DNA of 64,000 nt, from contig NC_092572.1 in NCBI RefSeq assembly GCF_037975245.1, positions 16,932,269-16,996,268 on the forward strand. The letters are read 5' to 3'. How positions within the stretch are numbered: position 1 is the first letter of the stretch; every line of letters begins with the position of its first letter. Under the pieces are notes generated by a model. It saw only the letters and a list, made by a program, of their open reading frames with translations, had not been told where the DNA came from and did not search any database. Shown piece after piece: positions 10,781-22,205 of this stretch. The stretch is from Apostichopus japonicus (Eukaryota; Echinodermata; Holothuroidea; Aspidochirotida; Stichopodidae). Both the position numbers and the translations under genes were made by a program.

Positions 10781-11007
10781 TAAGTCATACATTCATTTGC
10801 ACGATAACAAATTATTATCGTAAATATTATCACCATATATAGTATTCATTGATTGTCGAATTATTCTATTTTGTATTGTTATGTAAATACTTTTCTTCTT
10901 TTCTTTATACAGGGAGTCTTCTACTTTGTTAAGCTGTTGTACGCTTTTTGGAAGACTTCCTTCACACTGTAAATTTACACGTGAAAAACAAATAAATAAA
11001 TATTTGT
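10781..11007 (+). other. 3' UTR and AAATA-type 3' terminus of LINE 1
   Basis: AT-rich, non-coding. It holds the stem-loop at 10912-10960, a short palindrome GTAAATTTAC at 10969-10978, and the terminal AAATAAATAAATA at 10990-11002 followed by TTTG. Short tandem 3' ends of this kind, rather than poly(A), are typical of the CR1/L2 group. Two AATAAA hexamers (10991 and 10995) fall within the terminal repeat. Confidence 0.75.
10912..10960 (+). other. 3' UTR stem-loop of LINE 1
   Basis: GGGAGTCTTC at 10912-10921 pairs with GAAGACTTCC at 10951-10960 over ten positions, one of them G-U, leaving a 29-base loop. In several LINE clades a 3' stem-loop is the RNA signal recognised by the element's own reverse transcriptase. 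Assigning that role here is inference. Confidence 0.6.
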
Positions 11008-11034
11008 CGTCTTTTGCCGATCTTTTACAGCAAG
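11008..11034 (+). repeat. Target site duplication, right copy (27 bp), of LINE 1
   Basis: Exact repeat of 8666-8692 (satellite offsets 86-112). It follows the AAATA-type terminus of the LINE and is the start of the resumed satellite. Confidence 0.85.
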
Positions 11035-11074
11035 AGCTGTAAGTATTAGTTAATCCACCTATTATCTCAGTCCA
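11008..11074 (+). repeat. Partial satellite monomer with a unique 13-bp deletion
   Basis: Offsets 86-165 of the monomer, but offset 112 (end of the target site duplication) joins directly to offset 126, so the 13 bases TGCCTACACGGGG are missing. The result is TTACAGC-AAGA-GCTGTAA, hairpin 2 with its loop cut to four bases. It also has CCTATTATC in place of CCTAATATC near 11060. I found no other monomer with a length change in the window. Confidence 0.85.
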
Positions 11075-12064
11075 TACAGTGGCGCGATGGCTTGGCGCAC
11101 TGTACGAGCTGATGTTCGAGACTCTCTTTTGCATCCGTGGTTCGAACCCCGGGTGATGACGTCTTTTGCCGATCTTTTACAGCAAGTGCCTACACGGGGA
11201 GCTGTAAGTATTAGTTAATCCACCTAATATCTCAGTCCATACAGTGGCGCGATGGCTTGGCGCACTGTACGAGCTGATGTTCGAGACTCTCTTTTGCATC
11301 CGTGGTTCGAACCCCGGGTGTTGACGTCTTTTGCCGATCTTTTACAGCAAGTGCCTACACGGGGAGCTGTAAGTATTAGTTAATCCACCTAATATCTCAG
11401 TCCATACAGTGGCGCGATGGCTTGGCGCACTGTACGAGCTGATGTTCGAGACTCTCTTTTGCATCCGTGGTTCGAACCCCGGGTGATGACGTCTTTTGCC
11501 GATCTTTTACAGCAAGTGCCTACACGGGGAGCTGTAAGTATTAGTTAATCCACCTAATATCTCAGTCCATACAGTGGCGCGATGGCTTGGCGCACTGTAC
11601 GAGCTGATGTTCGAGACTCTCTTTTGCATCCGTGGTTCGAACCCCGGGTGATGACGTCTTTTGCCGATCTTTTACAGCAAGTGCCTACACGGGGAGCTGT
11701 AAGTATTAGTTAATCCACCTAATATCTCAGTCCATACAGTGGCGCGATGGCTTGGCGCACTGTACGAGCTGATGTTCGAGACTCTCTTTTGCATCCGTGG
11801 TTCGAACCCCGGGTGATGACGTCTTTTGCCGATCTTTTACAGCAAGTGCCTACACGGGGAGCTGTAAGTATTAGTTAATCCACCTAATATCTCAGTCCAT
11901 ACAGTGGCGCGATGGCTTGGCGCACTGTACGAGCTGATGTTCGAGACTCTCTTTTGCATCCGTGGTTCGAACCCCGGGTGTTGACGTCTTTTGCCGATCT
12001 TTTACAGCAAGTGCCTACACGGGGAGCTGTAAGTATTAGTTAATCCACCTAATATCTCAGTCCA

Positions 12065-15000
12065 TACAGTGGCGCGATGGCTTGGCGCACTGCACGAGCT
12101 GATGTTCGAGACTCTCTTTTGCATCCGTGGTTCGAACCCCGGGTGATGACGTCTTTTGCCGATCTTTTACAGCAAGTGCCTACACGGGGAGCTGTAAGTA
12201 TTAGTTAATCCACCTAATATCTCAGTCCATACAGTGGCGCGATGGCTTGGCGCACTGTACGAGCTGATGTTCGAGACTCTCTTTTGCATCCGTGGTTCGA
12301 ACCCCGGGTGTTGACGTCTTTTGCCGATCTTTTACAGCAAGTGCCTACACGGGGAGCTGTAAGTATTAGTTAATCCACCTAATATCTCAGTCCATACAGT
12401 GGCGCGATGGCTTGGCGCACTGTACGAGCTGATGTTCGAGACTCTCTTTTGCATCCGTGGTTCGAACCCCGGATGTTGACGTCTTTTGCCGATCTTTTAC
12501 AGCAAGTGCCTACACGGGGAGCTGTAAGTATTAGTTAATCCACCTAATATCTCAGTCCATACAGTGGCGCGATGGCTTGGCGCACTGTACGAGCTGATGT
12601 TCGAGACTCTCTTTTGCATCCGTGGTTCGAACCCCGGGTGATGACGTCTTTTGCCGATCTTTTACAGCAAGTGCCTACACGGGGAGCTGTAAGTATTAGT
12701 TAATCCACCTAATATCTCAGTCCATACAGTGGCGCGATGGCTTGGCGCACTGCACGAGCTGATGTTCGAGACTCTCTTTTGCATCCGTGGTTCGAACCCC
12801 GGGTGATGACGTCTTTTGCCGATCTTTTACAGCAAGTGCCTACACGGGGAGCTGTAAGTATTAGTTAATCCACCTAATATCTCAGTCCATACAGTGGCGC
12901 GATGGCTTGGCGCACTGCACGAGCTGATGTTCGAGACTCTCTTTTGCATCCGTGGTTCGAACCCCGGGTGATGACGTCTTTTGCCGATCTTTTACAGCAA
13001 GTGCCTACACGGGGAGCTGTAAGTATTAGTTAATCCACCTAATATCTCAGTCCATACAGTGGCGCGATGGCTTGGCGCACTGCACGAGCTGATGTTCGAG
13101 ACTCTCTTTTGCATCCGTGGTTCGAACCCCGGGTGTTGACGTCTTTTGCCGATCTTTTACAGCAAGTGCCTACACGGGGAGCTGTAAGTATTAGTTAATC
13201 CACCTAATATCTCAGTCCATACAGTGGCGCGATGGCTTGGCGCACTGTACGAGCTGATGTTCGAGACTCTCTTTTGCATCCGTGGTTCGAACCCCGGATG
13301 TTGACGTCTTTTGCCGATCTTTTACAGCAAGTGCCTACACGGGGAGCTGTAAGTATTAGTTAATCCACCTAATATCTCAGTCCATACAGTGGCGCGATGG
13401 CTTGGCGCACTGTACGAGCTGATGTTCGAGACTCTCTTTTGCATCCGTGGTTCGAACCCCGGGTGATGACGTCTTTTGCCGATCTTTTACAGCAAGTGCC
13501 TACACGGGGAGCTGTAAGTATTAGTTAATCCACCTAATATCTCAGTCCATACAGTGGCGCGATGGCTTGGCGCACTGTACGAGCTGATGTTCGAGACTCT
13601 CTTTTGCATCCGTGGTTCGAACCCCGGGTGATGACGTCTTTTGCCGATCTTTTACAGCAAGTGCCTACACGGGGAGCTGTAAGTATTAGTTAATCCACCT
13701 AATATCTCAGTCCATACAGTGGCGCGATGGCTTGGCGCACTGTACGAGCTGATGTTCGAGACTCTCTTTTGCATCCGTGGTTCGAACCCCGGGTGATGAC
13801 GTCTTTTGCCGATCTTTTACAGCAAGTGCCTACACGGGGAGCTGTAAGTATTAGTTAATCCACCTAATATCTCAGTCCATACAGTGGCGCGATGGCTTGG
13901 CGCACTGTACGAGCTGATGTTCGAGACTTTCTTTTGCATCCGTGGTTCGAACCCCGGGTGATGACGTCTTTTGCCGATCTTTTACAGCAAGTGCCTACAC
14001 GGGGAGCTGTAAGTATTAGTTAATCCACCTAATATCTCAGTCCATACAGTGGCGCGATGGCTTGGCGCACTGTACGAGCTGATGTTCGAGACTCTCTTTT
14101 GCATCCGTGGTTCGAACCCCGGGTGATGACGTCTTTTGCCGATCTTTTACAGCAAGTGCCTACACTGGGAGCTGTAAGTATTAGTTAATCCACCTAATAT
14201 CTCAGTCCATACAGTGGCGCGATGGCTTGGCGCACTGTACGAGCTGATGTTCGAGACTCTCTTTTGCATCCGTGGTTCGAACCCCGGGTGATGACGTCTT
14301 TTGCCGATCTTTTACAGCAAGTGCCTACACGGGGAGCTGTAAGTATTAGTTAATCCACCTAATATCTCAGTCCATACAGTGGCGCGATGGCTTGGCGCAC
14401 TGTACGAGCTGATGTTCGAGACTCTCTTTTGCATCCGTGGTTCGAACCCCGGGTGATGACGTCTTTTGCCGATCTTTTACAGCAAGTGCCTACACGGGGA
14501 GCTGTAAGTATTAGTTAATCCACCTAATATCTCAGTCCATACAGTGGCGCGATGGCTTGGCGCACTGTACGAGCTGATGTTCGAGACTCTCTTTTGCATC
14601 CGTGGTTCGAACCCCGGGTGATGACGTCTTTTGCCGATCTTTTACAGCAAGTGCCTACACGGGGAGCTGTAAGTATTAGTTAATCCACCTAATATCTCAG
14701 TCCATACAGTGGCGCGATGGCTTGGCGCACTGCACGAGCTGATGTTCGAGACTCTCTTTTGCATCCGTGGTTCGAACCCCGGGTGTTGACGTCTTTTGCC
14801 GATCTTTTACAGCAAGTGCCTACACGGGGAGCTGTAAGTATTAGTTAATCCACCTAATATCTCAGTCCATACAGTGGCGCGATGGCTTGGCGCACTGCAC
14901 GAGCTGATGTTCGAGACTCTCTTTTGCATCCGTGGTTCGAACCCCGGGTGATGACGTCTTTTGCCGATCTTTTACAGCAAGTGCCTACACGGGGAGCTGT

Positions 15001-18000
15001 AAGTATTAGTTAATCCACCTAATATCTCAGTCCATACAGTGGCGCGATGGCTTGGCGCACTGCACGAGCTGATGTTCGAGACTCTCTTTTGCATCCGTGG
15101 TTCGAACCCCGGGTGATGACGTCTTTTGCCGATCTTTTACAGCAAGTGCCTACACGGGGAGCTGTAAGTATTAGTTAATCCACCTAATATCTCAGTCCAT
15201 ACAGTGGCGCGATGGCTTGGCGCACTGCACGAGCTGATGTTCGAGACTCTCTTTTGCATCCGTGGTTCGAACCCCGGGTGATGACGTCTTTTGCCGATCT
15301 TTTACAGCAAGTGCCTACACGGGGAGCTGTAAGTATTAGTTAATCCACCTAATATCTCAGTCCATACAGTGGCGCGATGGCTTGGCGCACTGTACGAGCT
15401 GATGTTCGAGACTCTCTTTTGCATCCGTGGTTCGAACCCCGGGTGATGACGTCTTTTGCCGATCTTTTACAGCAAGTGCCTACACGGGGAGCTGTAAGTA
15501 TTAGTTAATCCACCTAATATCTCAGTCCATACAGTGGCGCGATGGCTTGGCGCACTGTACGAGCTGATGTTCGAGACTCTCTTTTGCATCCGTGGTTCGA
15601 ACCCCGGGTGATGACGTCTTTTGCCGATCTTTTACAGCAAGTGCCTACACGGGGAGCTGTAAGTATTAGTTAATCCACCTAATATCTCAGTCCATACAGT
15701 GGCGCGATGGCTTGGCGCACTGTACGAGCTGATGTTCGAGACTCTCTTTTGCATCCGTGGTTCGAACCCCGGGTGATGACGTCTTTTGCCGATCTTTTAC
15801 AGCAAGTGCCTACACGGGAAGCTGTAAGTATTAGTTAATCCACCTAATATCTCAGTCCATACAGTGGCGCGATGGCTTGGCGCACTGTACGAGCTGATGT
15901 TCGAGACTCTCTTTTGCATCCGTGGTTCGAACCCCGGGTGATGACGTCTTTTGCCGATCTTTTACAGCAAGTGCCTACACGGGGAGCTGTAAGTATTAGT
16001 TAATCCACCTAATATCTCAGTCCATACAGTGGCGCGATGGCTTGGCGCACTGTACGAGCTGATGTTCGAGACTCTCTTTTGCATCCGTGGTTCGAACCCC
16101 GGGTGATGACGTCTTTTGCCGATCTTTTACAGCAAGTGCCTACACGGGGAGCTGTAAGTATTAGTTAATCCACCTAATATCTCAGTCCATACAGTGGCGC
16201 GATGGCTTGGCGCACTGTACGAGCTGATGTTCGAGACTCTCTTTTGCATCCGTGGTTCGAACCCCGGGTGATGACGTCTTTTGCCGATCTTTTACAGCAA
16301 GTGCCTACACGGGGAGCTGTAAGTATTAGTTAATCCACCTAATATCTCAGTCCATACAGTGGCGCGATGGCTTGGCGCACTGTACGAGCTGATGTTCGAG
16401 ACTCTCTTTTGCATCCGTGGTTCGAACCCCGGGTGTTGACGTCTTTTGCCGATCTTTTACAGCAAGTGCCTACACGGGGAGCTGTAAGTATTAGTTAATC
16501 CACCTAATATCTCAGTCCATACAGTGGCGCGATGCCTTGGCGCACTGCACGAGCTGATGTTCGAGACTCTCTTTTGCATCCGTGGTTCGAACCCCGGGTG
16601 ATGACGTCTTTTGCCGATCTTTTACAGCAAGTGCCTACACGGGGAGCTGTAAGTATTAGTTAATCCACCTAATATCTCAGTCCATACAGTGGCGCGATGG
16701 CTTGGCGCACTGCACGAGCTGATGTTCGAGACTCTCTTTTGCATCCGTGGTTCGAACCCCGGGTGATGACGTCTTTTGCCGATCTTTTACAGCAAGTGCC
16801 TACACGGGGAGCTGTAAGTATTAGTTAATCCACCTAATATCTCAGTCCATACAGTGGCGCGATGGCTTGGCGCACTGTACGAGCTGACGTTCGAGACTCT
16901 CTTTTGCATCCGTGGTTCGAACCCCGGGTGATGACGTCTTTTGCCGATCTTTTACAGCAAGTGCCTACACGGGGAGCTGTAAGTATTAGTTAATCCACCT
17001 AATATCTCAGTCCATACAGTGGCGCGATGGCTTAACGCACTGTACGAGCTGACGTTCGAGACTCTCTTTTGCATCCGTGGTTCGAACCCCGGGTGTTGAC
17101 GTCTTTTGCCGATCTTTTACAGCAAGTGCCTACACGGGGAGCTGTAAGTATTAGTTAATCCACCTAATATCTCAGTCCATACAGTGGCGCGATGGCTTGG
17201 CGCACTGCACGAGCTGATGTTCGAGACTCTCTTTTGCATCCGTGGTTCGAACCCCGGGTGTTGACGTCTTTTGCCGATCTTTTACAGCAAGTGCCTACAC
17301 GGGGAGCTGTAAGTATTAGTTAATCCACCTAATATCTCAGTCCATACAGTGGCGCGATGGCTTGGCGCACTGCACGAGCTGATGTTCGAGACTCTCTTTT
17401 GCATCCGTGGTTCGAACCCCGGGTGTTGACGTCTTTTGCCGATCTTTTACAGCAAGTGCCTACACGGGGAGCTGTAAGTATTAGTTAATCCACCTAATAT
17501 CTCAGTCCATACAGTGGCGCGATGGCTTGGCGCACTGTACGAGCTGATGTTCGAGACTCTCTTTTGCATCCGTGGTTCGAACCCCGGGTGATGACGTCTT
17601 TTGCCGATCTTTTACAGCAAGTGCCTACACGGGGAGCTGTAAGTATTAGTTAATCCACCTAATATCTCAGTCCATACAGTGGCGCGATGGCTTGGCGCAC
17701 TGCACGAGCTGATGTTCGAGACTCTCTTTTGCATCCGTGGTTCGAACCCCGGGTGTTGACGTCTTTTGCCGATCTTTTACAGCAAGTGCCTACACGGGGA
17801 GCTGTAAGTATTAGTTAATCCACCTAATATCTCAGTCCATACAGTGGCGCGATGGCTTGGCGCACTGTACGAGCTGATGTTCGAGACTCTCTTTTGCATC
17901 CGTGGTTCGAACTCCGGGTGTTGACGTCTTTTGCCGATCTTTTACAGCAAGTGCCTACACGGGGAGCTGTAAGTATTAGTTAATCCACCTAATATCTCAG

Positions 18001-20479
18001 TCCATACAGTGGCGCGATGGCTTGGCGCACTGTACGAGCTGATGTTCGAGACTCTCTTTTGCATCCGTGGTTCGAACCCCGGGTGATGACGTCTTTTGCC
18101 GATCTTTTACAGCAAGTGCCTACACGGGGAGCTGTAAGTATTAGTTAATCCACCTAATATCTCAGTCCATACAGTGGCGCGATGGCTTGGCGCACTGTAC
18201 GAGCTGATGTTCGAGAATCTCTTTTGCATCCGTGGTTCGAACCCCGGGTGTTGACGTCTTTTGCCGATCTTTTACAGCAAGTGCCTACACGGGGAGCTGT
18301 AAGTATTAGTTAATCCACCTAATATCTCAGTCCATACAGTGGCGCGATGGCTTGGCGCACTGTACGAGCTGATGTTCGAGACTCTCTTTTGCATCCGTGG
18401 TTCGAACCCCGGGTGATGACGTCTTTTGCCGATCTTTTACAGCAAGTGCCTACACGGGGAGCTGTAAGTATTAGTTAATCCACCTAATATCTCAGTCCAT
18501 ACAGTGGCGCGATGGCTTGGCGCACTGTACGAGCTGATGTTCGAGACTCTCTTTTGCATCCGTGGTTCGAACCCCGGGTGATGACGTCTTTTGCCGATCT
18601 TTTACAGCAAGTGCCTACACGGGGAGCTGTAAGTATTAGTTAATCCACCTAATATCTCAGTCCATACAGTGGCGCGATGCCTTGGCGCACTGCACGAGCT
18701 GATGTTCGAGACTCTCTTTTGCATCCGTGGTTCGAACCCCGGGTGATGACGTCTTTTGCCGATCTTTTACAGCAAGTGCCTACACGGGGAGCTGTAAGTA
18801 TTAGTTAATCCACCTAATATCTCAGTCCATACAGTGGCGCGATGGCTTGGCGCACTGTACGAGCTGATGTTCGAGACTCTCTTTTGCATCCGTGGTTCGA
18901 ACCCCGGGTGATGACGTCTTTTGCCGATCTTTTACAGCAAGTGCCTACACGGGGAGCTGTAAGTATTAGTTAATCCACCTAATATCTCAGTCCATACAGT
19001 GGCGCGATGGCTTGGCGCACTGTACGAGCTGATGTTCGAGACTCTCTTTTGCATCCGTGGTTCGAACCCCGGGTGATGACGTCTTTTGCCGATCTTTTAC
19101 AGCAAGTGCCTACACGGGGAGCTGTAAGTATTAGTTAATCCACCTAATATCTCAGTCCATACAGTGGCGCGATGGCTTGGCGCACTGTACGAGCTGATGT
19201 TCGAGACTCTCTTTTGCATCCGTGGTTCGAACCCCGGGTGATGACGTCTTTTGCCGATCTTTTACAGCAAGTGCCTACACGGGGAGCTGTAAGTATTAGT
19301 TAATCCACCTAATATCTCAGTCCATACAGTGGCGCGATGGCTTGGCGCACTGTACGAGCTGATGTTCGAGACTCTCTTTTGCATCCGTGGTTCGAACCCC
19401 GGGTGATGACGTCTTTTGCCGATCTTTTACAGCAAGTGCCTACACGGGGAGCTGTAAGTATTAGTTAATCCACCTAATATCTCAGTCCATACAGTGGCGC
19501 GATGCCTTGGCGCACTGCACGAGCTGATGTTCGAGACTCTCTTTTGCATCCGTGGTTCGAACCCCGGGTGATGACGTCTTTTGCCGATCTTTTACAGCAA
19601 GTGCCTACACGGGGAGCTGTAAGTATTAGTTAATCCACCTAATATCTCAGTCCATACAGTGGCGCGATGGCTTGGCGCACTGTACGAGCTGATGTTCGAG
19701 ACTCTCTTTTGCATCCGTGGTTCGAACCCCGGGTGATGACGTCTTTTGCCGATCTTTTACAGCAAGTGCCTACACGGGGAGCTGTAAGTATTAGTTAATC
19801 CACCTAATATCTCAGTCCATACAGTGGCGCGATGGCTTGGCGCACTGTACGAGCTGATGTTCGAGACTCTCTTTTGCATCCGTGGTTCGAACCCCGGGTG
19901 ATGACGTCTTTTGCCGATCTTTTACAGCAAGTGCCTACACGGGGAGCTGTAAGTATTAGTTAATCCACCTAATATCTCAGTCCATACAGTGGCGCGATGG
20001 CTTGGCGCACTGCACGAGCTGATGTTCGAGACTCTCTTTTGCATCCGTGGTTCGAACCCCGGGTGATGACGTCTTTTGCCGATCTTTTACAGCAAGTGCC
20101 TACACGGGGAGCTGTAAGTATTAGTTAATCCACCTAATATCTCAGTCCATACAGTGGCGCGATGGCTTGGCGCACTGCACGAGCTGATGTTCGAGACTCT
20201 CTTTTGCATCCGTGGTTCGAACCCCGGGTGATGACGTCTTTTGCCGATCTTTTACAGCAAGTGCCTACACGGGGAGCTGTAAGTATTAGTTAATCCACCT
20301 AATATCTCAGTCCATACAGTGGCGCGATGGCTTGGCGCACTGCACGAGCTGATGTTCGAGACTCTCTTTTGCATCCGTGGTTCGAACCCCGGGTGATGAC
20401 GTCTTTTGCCGATCTTTTACAGCAAGTGCCTACACGGGGAGCTGTAAGTATTAGTTAATCCACCTAATATCTCAGTCCA
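12065..20479 (+). repeat. Satellite block marked by C at monomer offset 29
   Basis: CTGCACGAG replaces CTGTACGAG in about 18 of the 51 monomers, first in the one starting at 12065 and last in the one starting at 20315. I saw none outside. Runs of adjacent C-type monomers (12725-13055, 14705-15200, 19985-20315) show local spread. Some carry linked changes: GATGCC plus C29 at 16520, 18665 and 19490. The 5-monomer spacing recurs (GGATGTT at 12471 and 13296; GATGCC at 18665 and 19490). Confidence 0.75.
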
Positions 20480-22205
20480 TACAGTGGCGCGATGGCTTGG
20501 CGCACTGTACGAGCTGATGTTCGAGACTCTCTTTTGCATCCGTGGTTCGAACCCCGGGTGATGACGTCTTTTGCCGATCTTTTACAGCAAGTGCCTACAC
20601 GGGGAGCTGTAAGTATTAGTTAATCCACCTAATATCTCAGTCCATACAGTGGCGCGATGGCTTGGCGCACTGTACGAGCTGATGTTCGAGACTCTCTTTT
20701 GCATCCGTGGTTCGAACCCCGGGTGATGACGTCTTTTGCCGATCTTTTACAGCAAGTGCCTACACGGGGAGCTGTAAGTATTAGTTAATCCACCTAATAT
20801 CTCAGTCCATACAGTGGCGCGATGGCTTGGCGCACTGTACGAGCTGATGTTCGAGACTCTCTTTTGCATCCGTGGTTCGAACCCCGGGTGATGACGTCTT
20901 TTGCCGATCTTTTACAGCAAGTGCCTACACGGGGAGCTGTAAGTATTAGTTAATCCACCTAATATCTCAGTCCATACAGTGGCGCGATGGCTTGGCGCAC
21001 TGTACGAGCTGATGTTCGAGACTCTCTTTTGCATCCGTGGTTCGAACCCCGGGTGATGACGTCTTTTGCCGATCTTTTACAGCAAGTGCCTACACGGGGA
21101 GCTGTAAGTATTAGTTAATCCACCTAATATCTCAGTCCATACAGTGGCGCGATGGCTTGGCGCACTGTACGAGCTGATGTTCGAGACTCTCTTTTGCATC
21201 CGTGGTTCGAACCCCGGGTGATGACGTCTTTTGCCGATCTTTTACAGCAAGTGCCTACACGGGGAGCTGTAAGTATTAGTTAATCCACCTAATATCTCAG
21301 TCCATACAGTGGCGCGATGGCTTGGCGCACTGTACGAGCTGATGTTCGAGACTCTCTTTTGCATCCGTGGTTCGAACCCCGGGTGATGACGTCTTTTGCC
21401 GATCTTTTACAGCAAGTGCCTACACGGGGAGCTGTAAGTATTAGTTAATCCACCTAATATCTCAGTCCATACAGTGGCGCGATGGCTTGGCGCACTGTAC
21501 GAGCTGATGTTCGAGACTCTCTTTTGCATCCGTGGTTCGAACCCCGGGTGATGACGTCTTTTGCCGATCTTTTACAGCAAGTGCCTACACGGGGAGCTGT
21601 AAGTATTAGTTAATCCACCTAATATCTCAGTCCATACAGTGGCGCGATGGCTTGGCGCACTGTACGAGCTGATGTTCGAGACTCTCTTTTGCATCCGTGG
21701 TTCGAACCCCGGGTGATGACGTCTTTTGCCGATCTTTTACAGCAAGTGCCTACACGGGGAGCTGTAAGTATTAGTTAATCCACCTAATATCTCAGTCCAT
21801 ACAGTGGCGCGATGGCTTGGCGCACTGTACGAGCTGATGTTCGAGACTCTCTTTTGCATCCGTGGTTCGAACCCCGGGTGATGACGTCTTTTGCCGATCT
21901 TTTACAGCAAGTGCCTACACGGGGAGCTGTAAGTATTAGTTAATCCACCTAATATCTCAGTCCATACAGTGGCGCGATGGCTTGGCGCACTGTACGAGCT
22001 GATGTTCGAGACTCTCTTTTGCATCCGTGGTTCGAACCCCGGGTGATGACGTCTTTTGCCGATCTTTTACAGCAAGTGCCTACACGGGGAGCTGTAAGTA
22101 TTAGTTAATCCACCTAATATCTCAGTCCATACAGTGGCGCGATGGCTTGGCGCACTGTACGAGCTGATGTTCGAGACTCTCTTTTGCATCCGTGGTTCGA
22201 ACCCC

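Larger units (their letters stand above)
8693..11007 (+). mobile_element. LINE 1: 5'-truncated CR1/L2-like non-LTR retrotransposon
   Basis: Non-satellite insert of about 2.3 kb with a reverse transcriptase frame (8693-10780), a 227-bp 3' UTR with a stem-loop, and an AAATA-type short tandem 3' end instead of poly(A). It is flanked by a 27-bp target site duplication. The endonuclease domain and 5' UTR are absent because the first element codons already lie in the linker just before the RT domain. Such 5' truncation is usual for LINEs. The RT motifs (FLDLSKAFDTIDH, GVPQGSILGPLLF, FADD) place it in the Jockey superfamily, with the CR1/L2/Crack-Daphne type as my best guess. Subfamily placement needs a phylogeny. 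Confidence 0.9.

Noticed and set aside
8581-11074. Duplication of LINE 1 together with satellite
   Set aside because: Only one copy of each LINE is present in the window; neither was amplified with the array here.
10793-11134. 113-codon minus-strand frame over the LINE 1 3' UTR and satellite
   Set aside because: It runs antisense through the UTR, the target duplication and satellite, with no recognisable domain.
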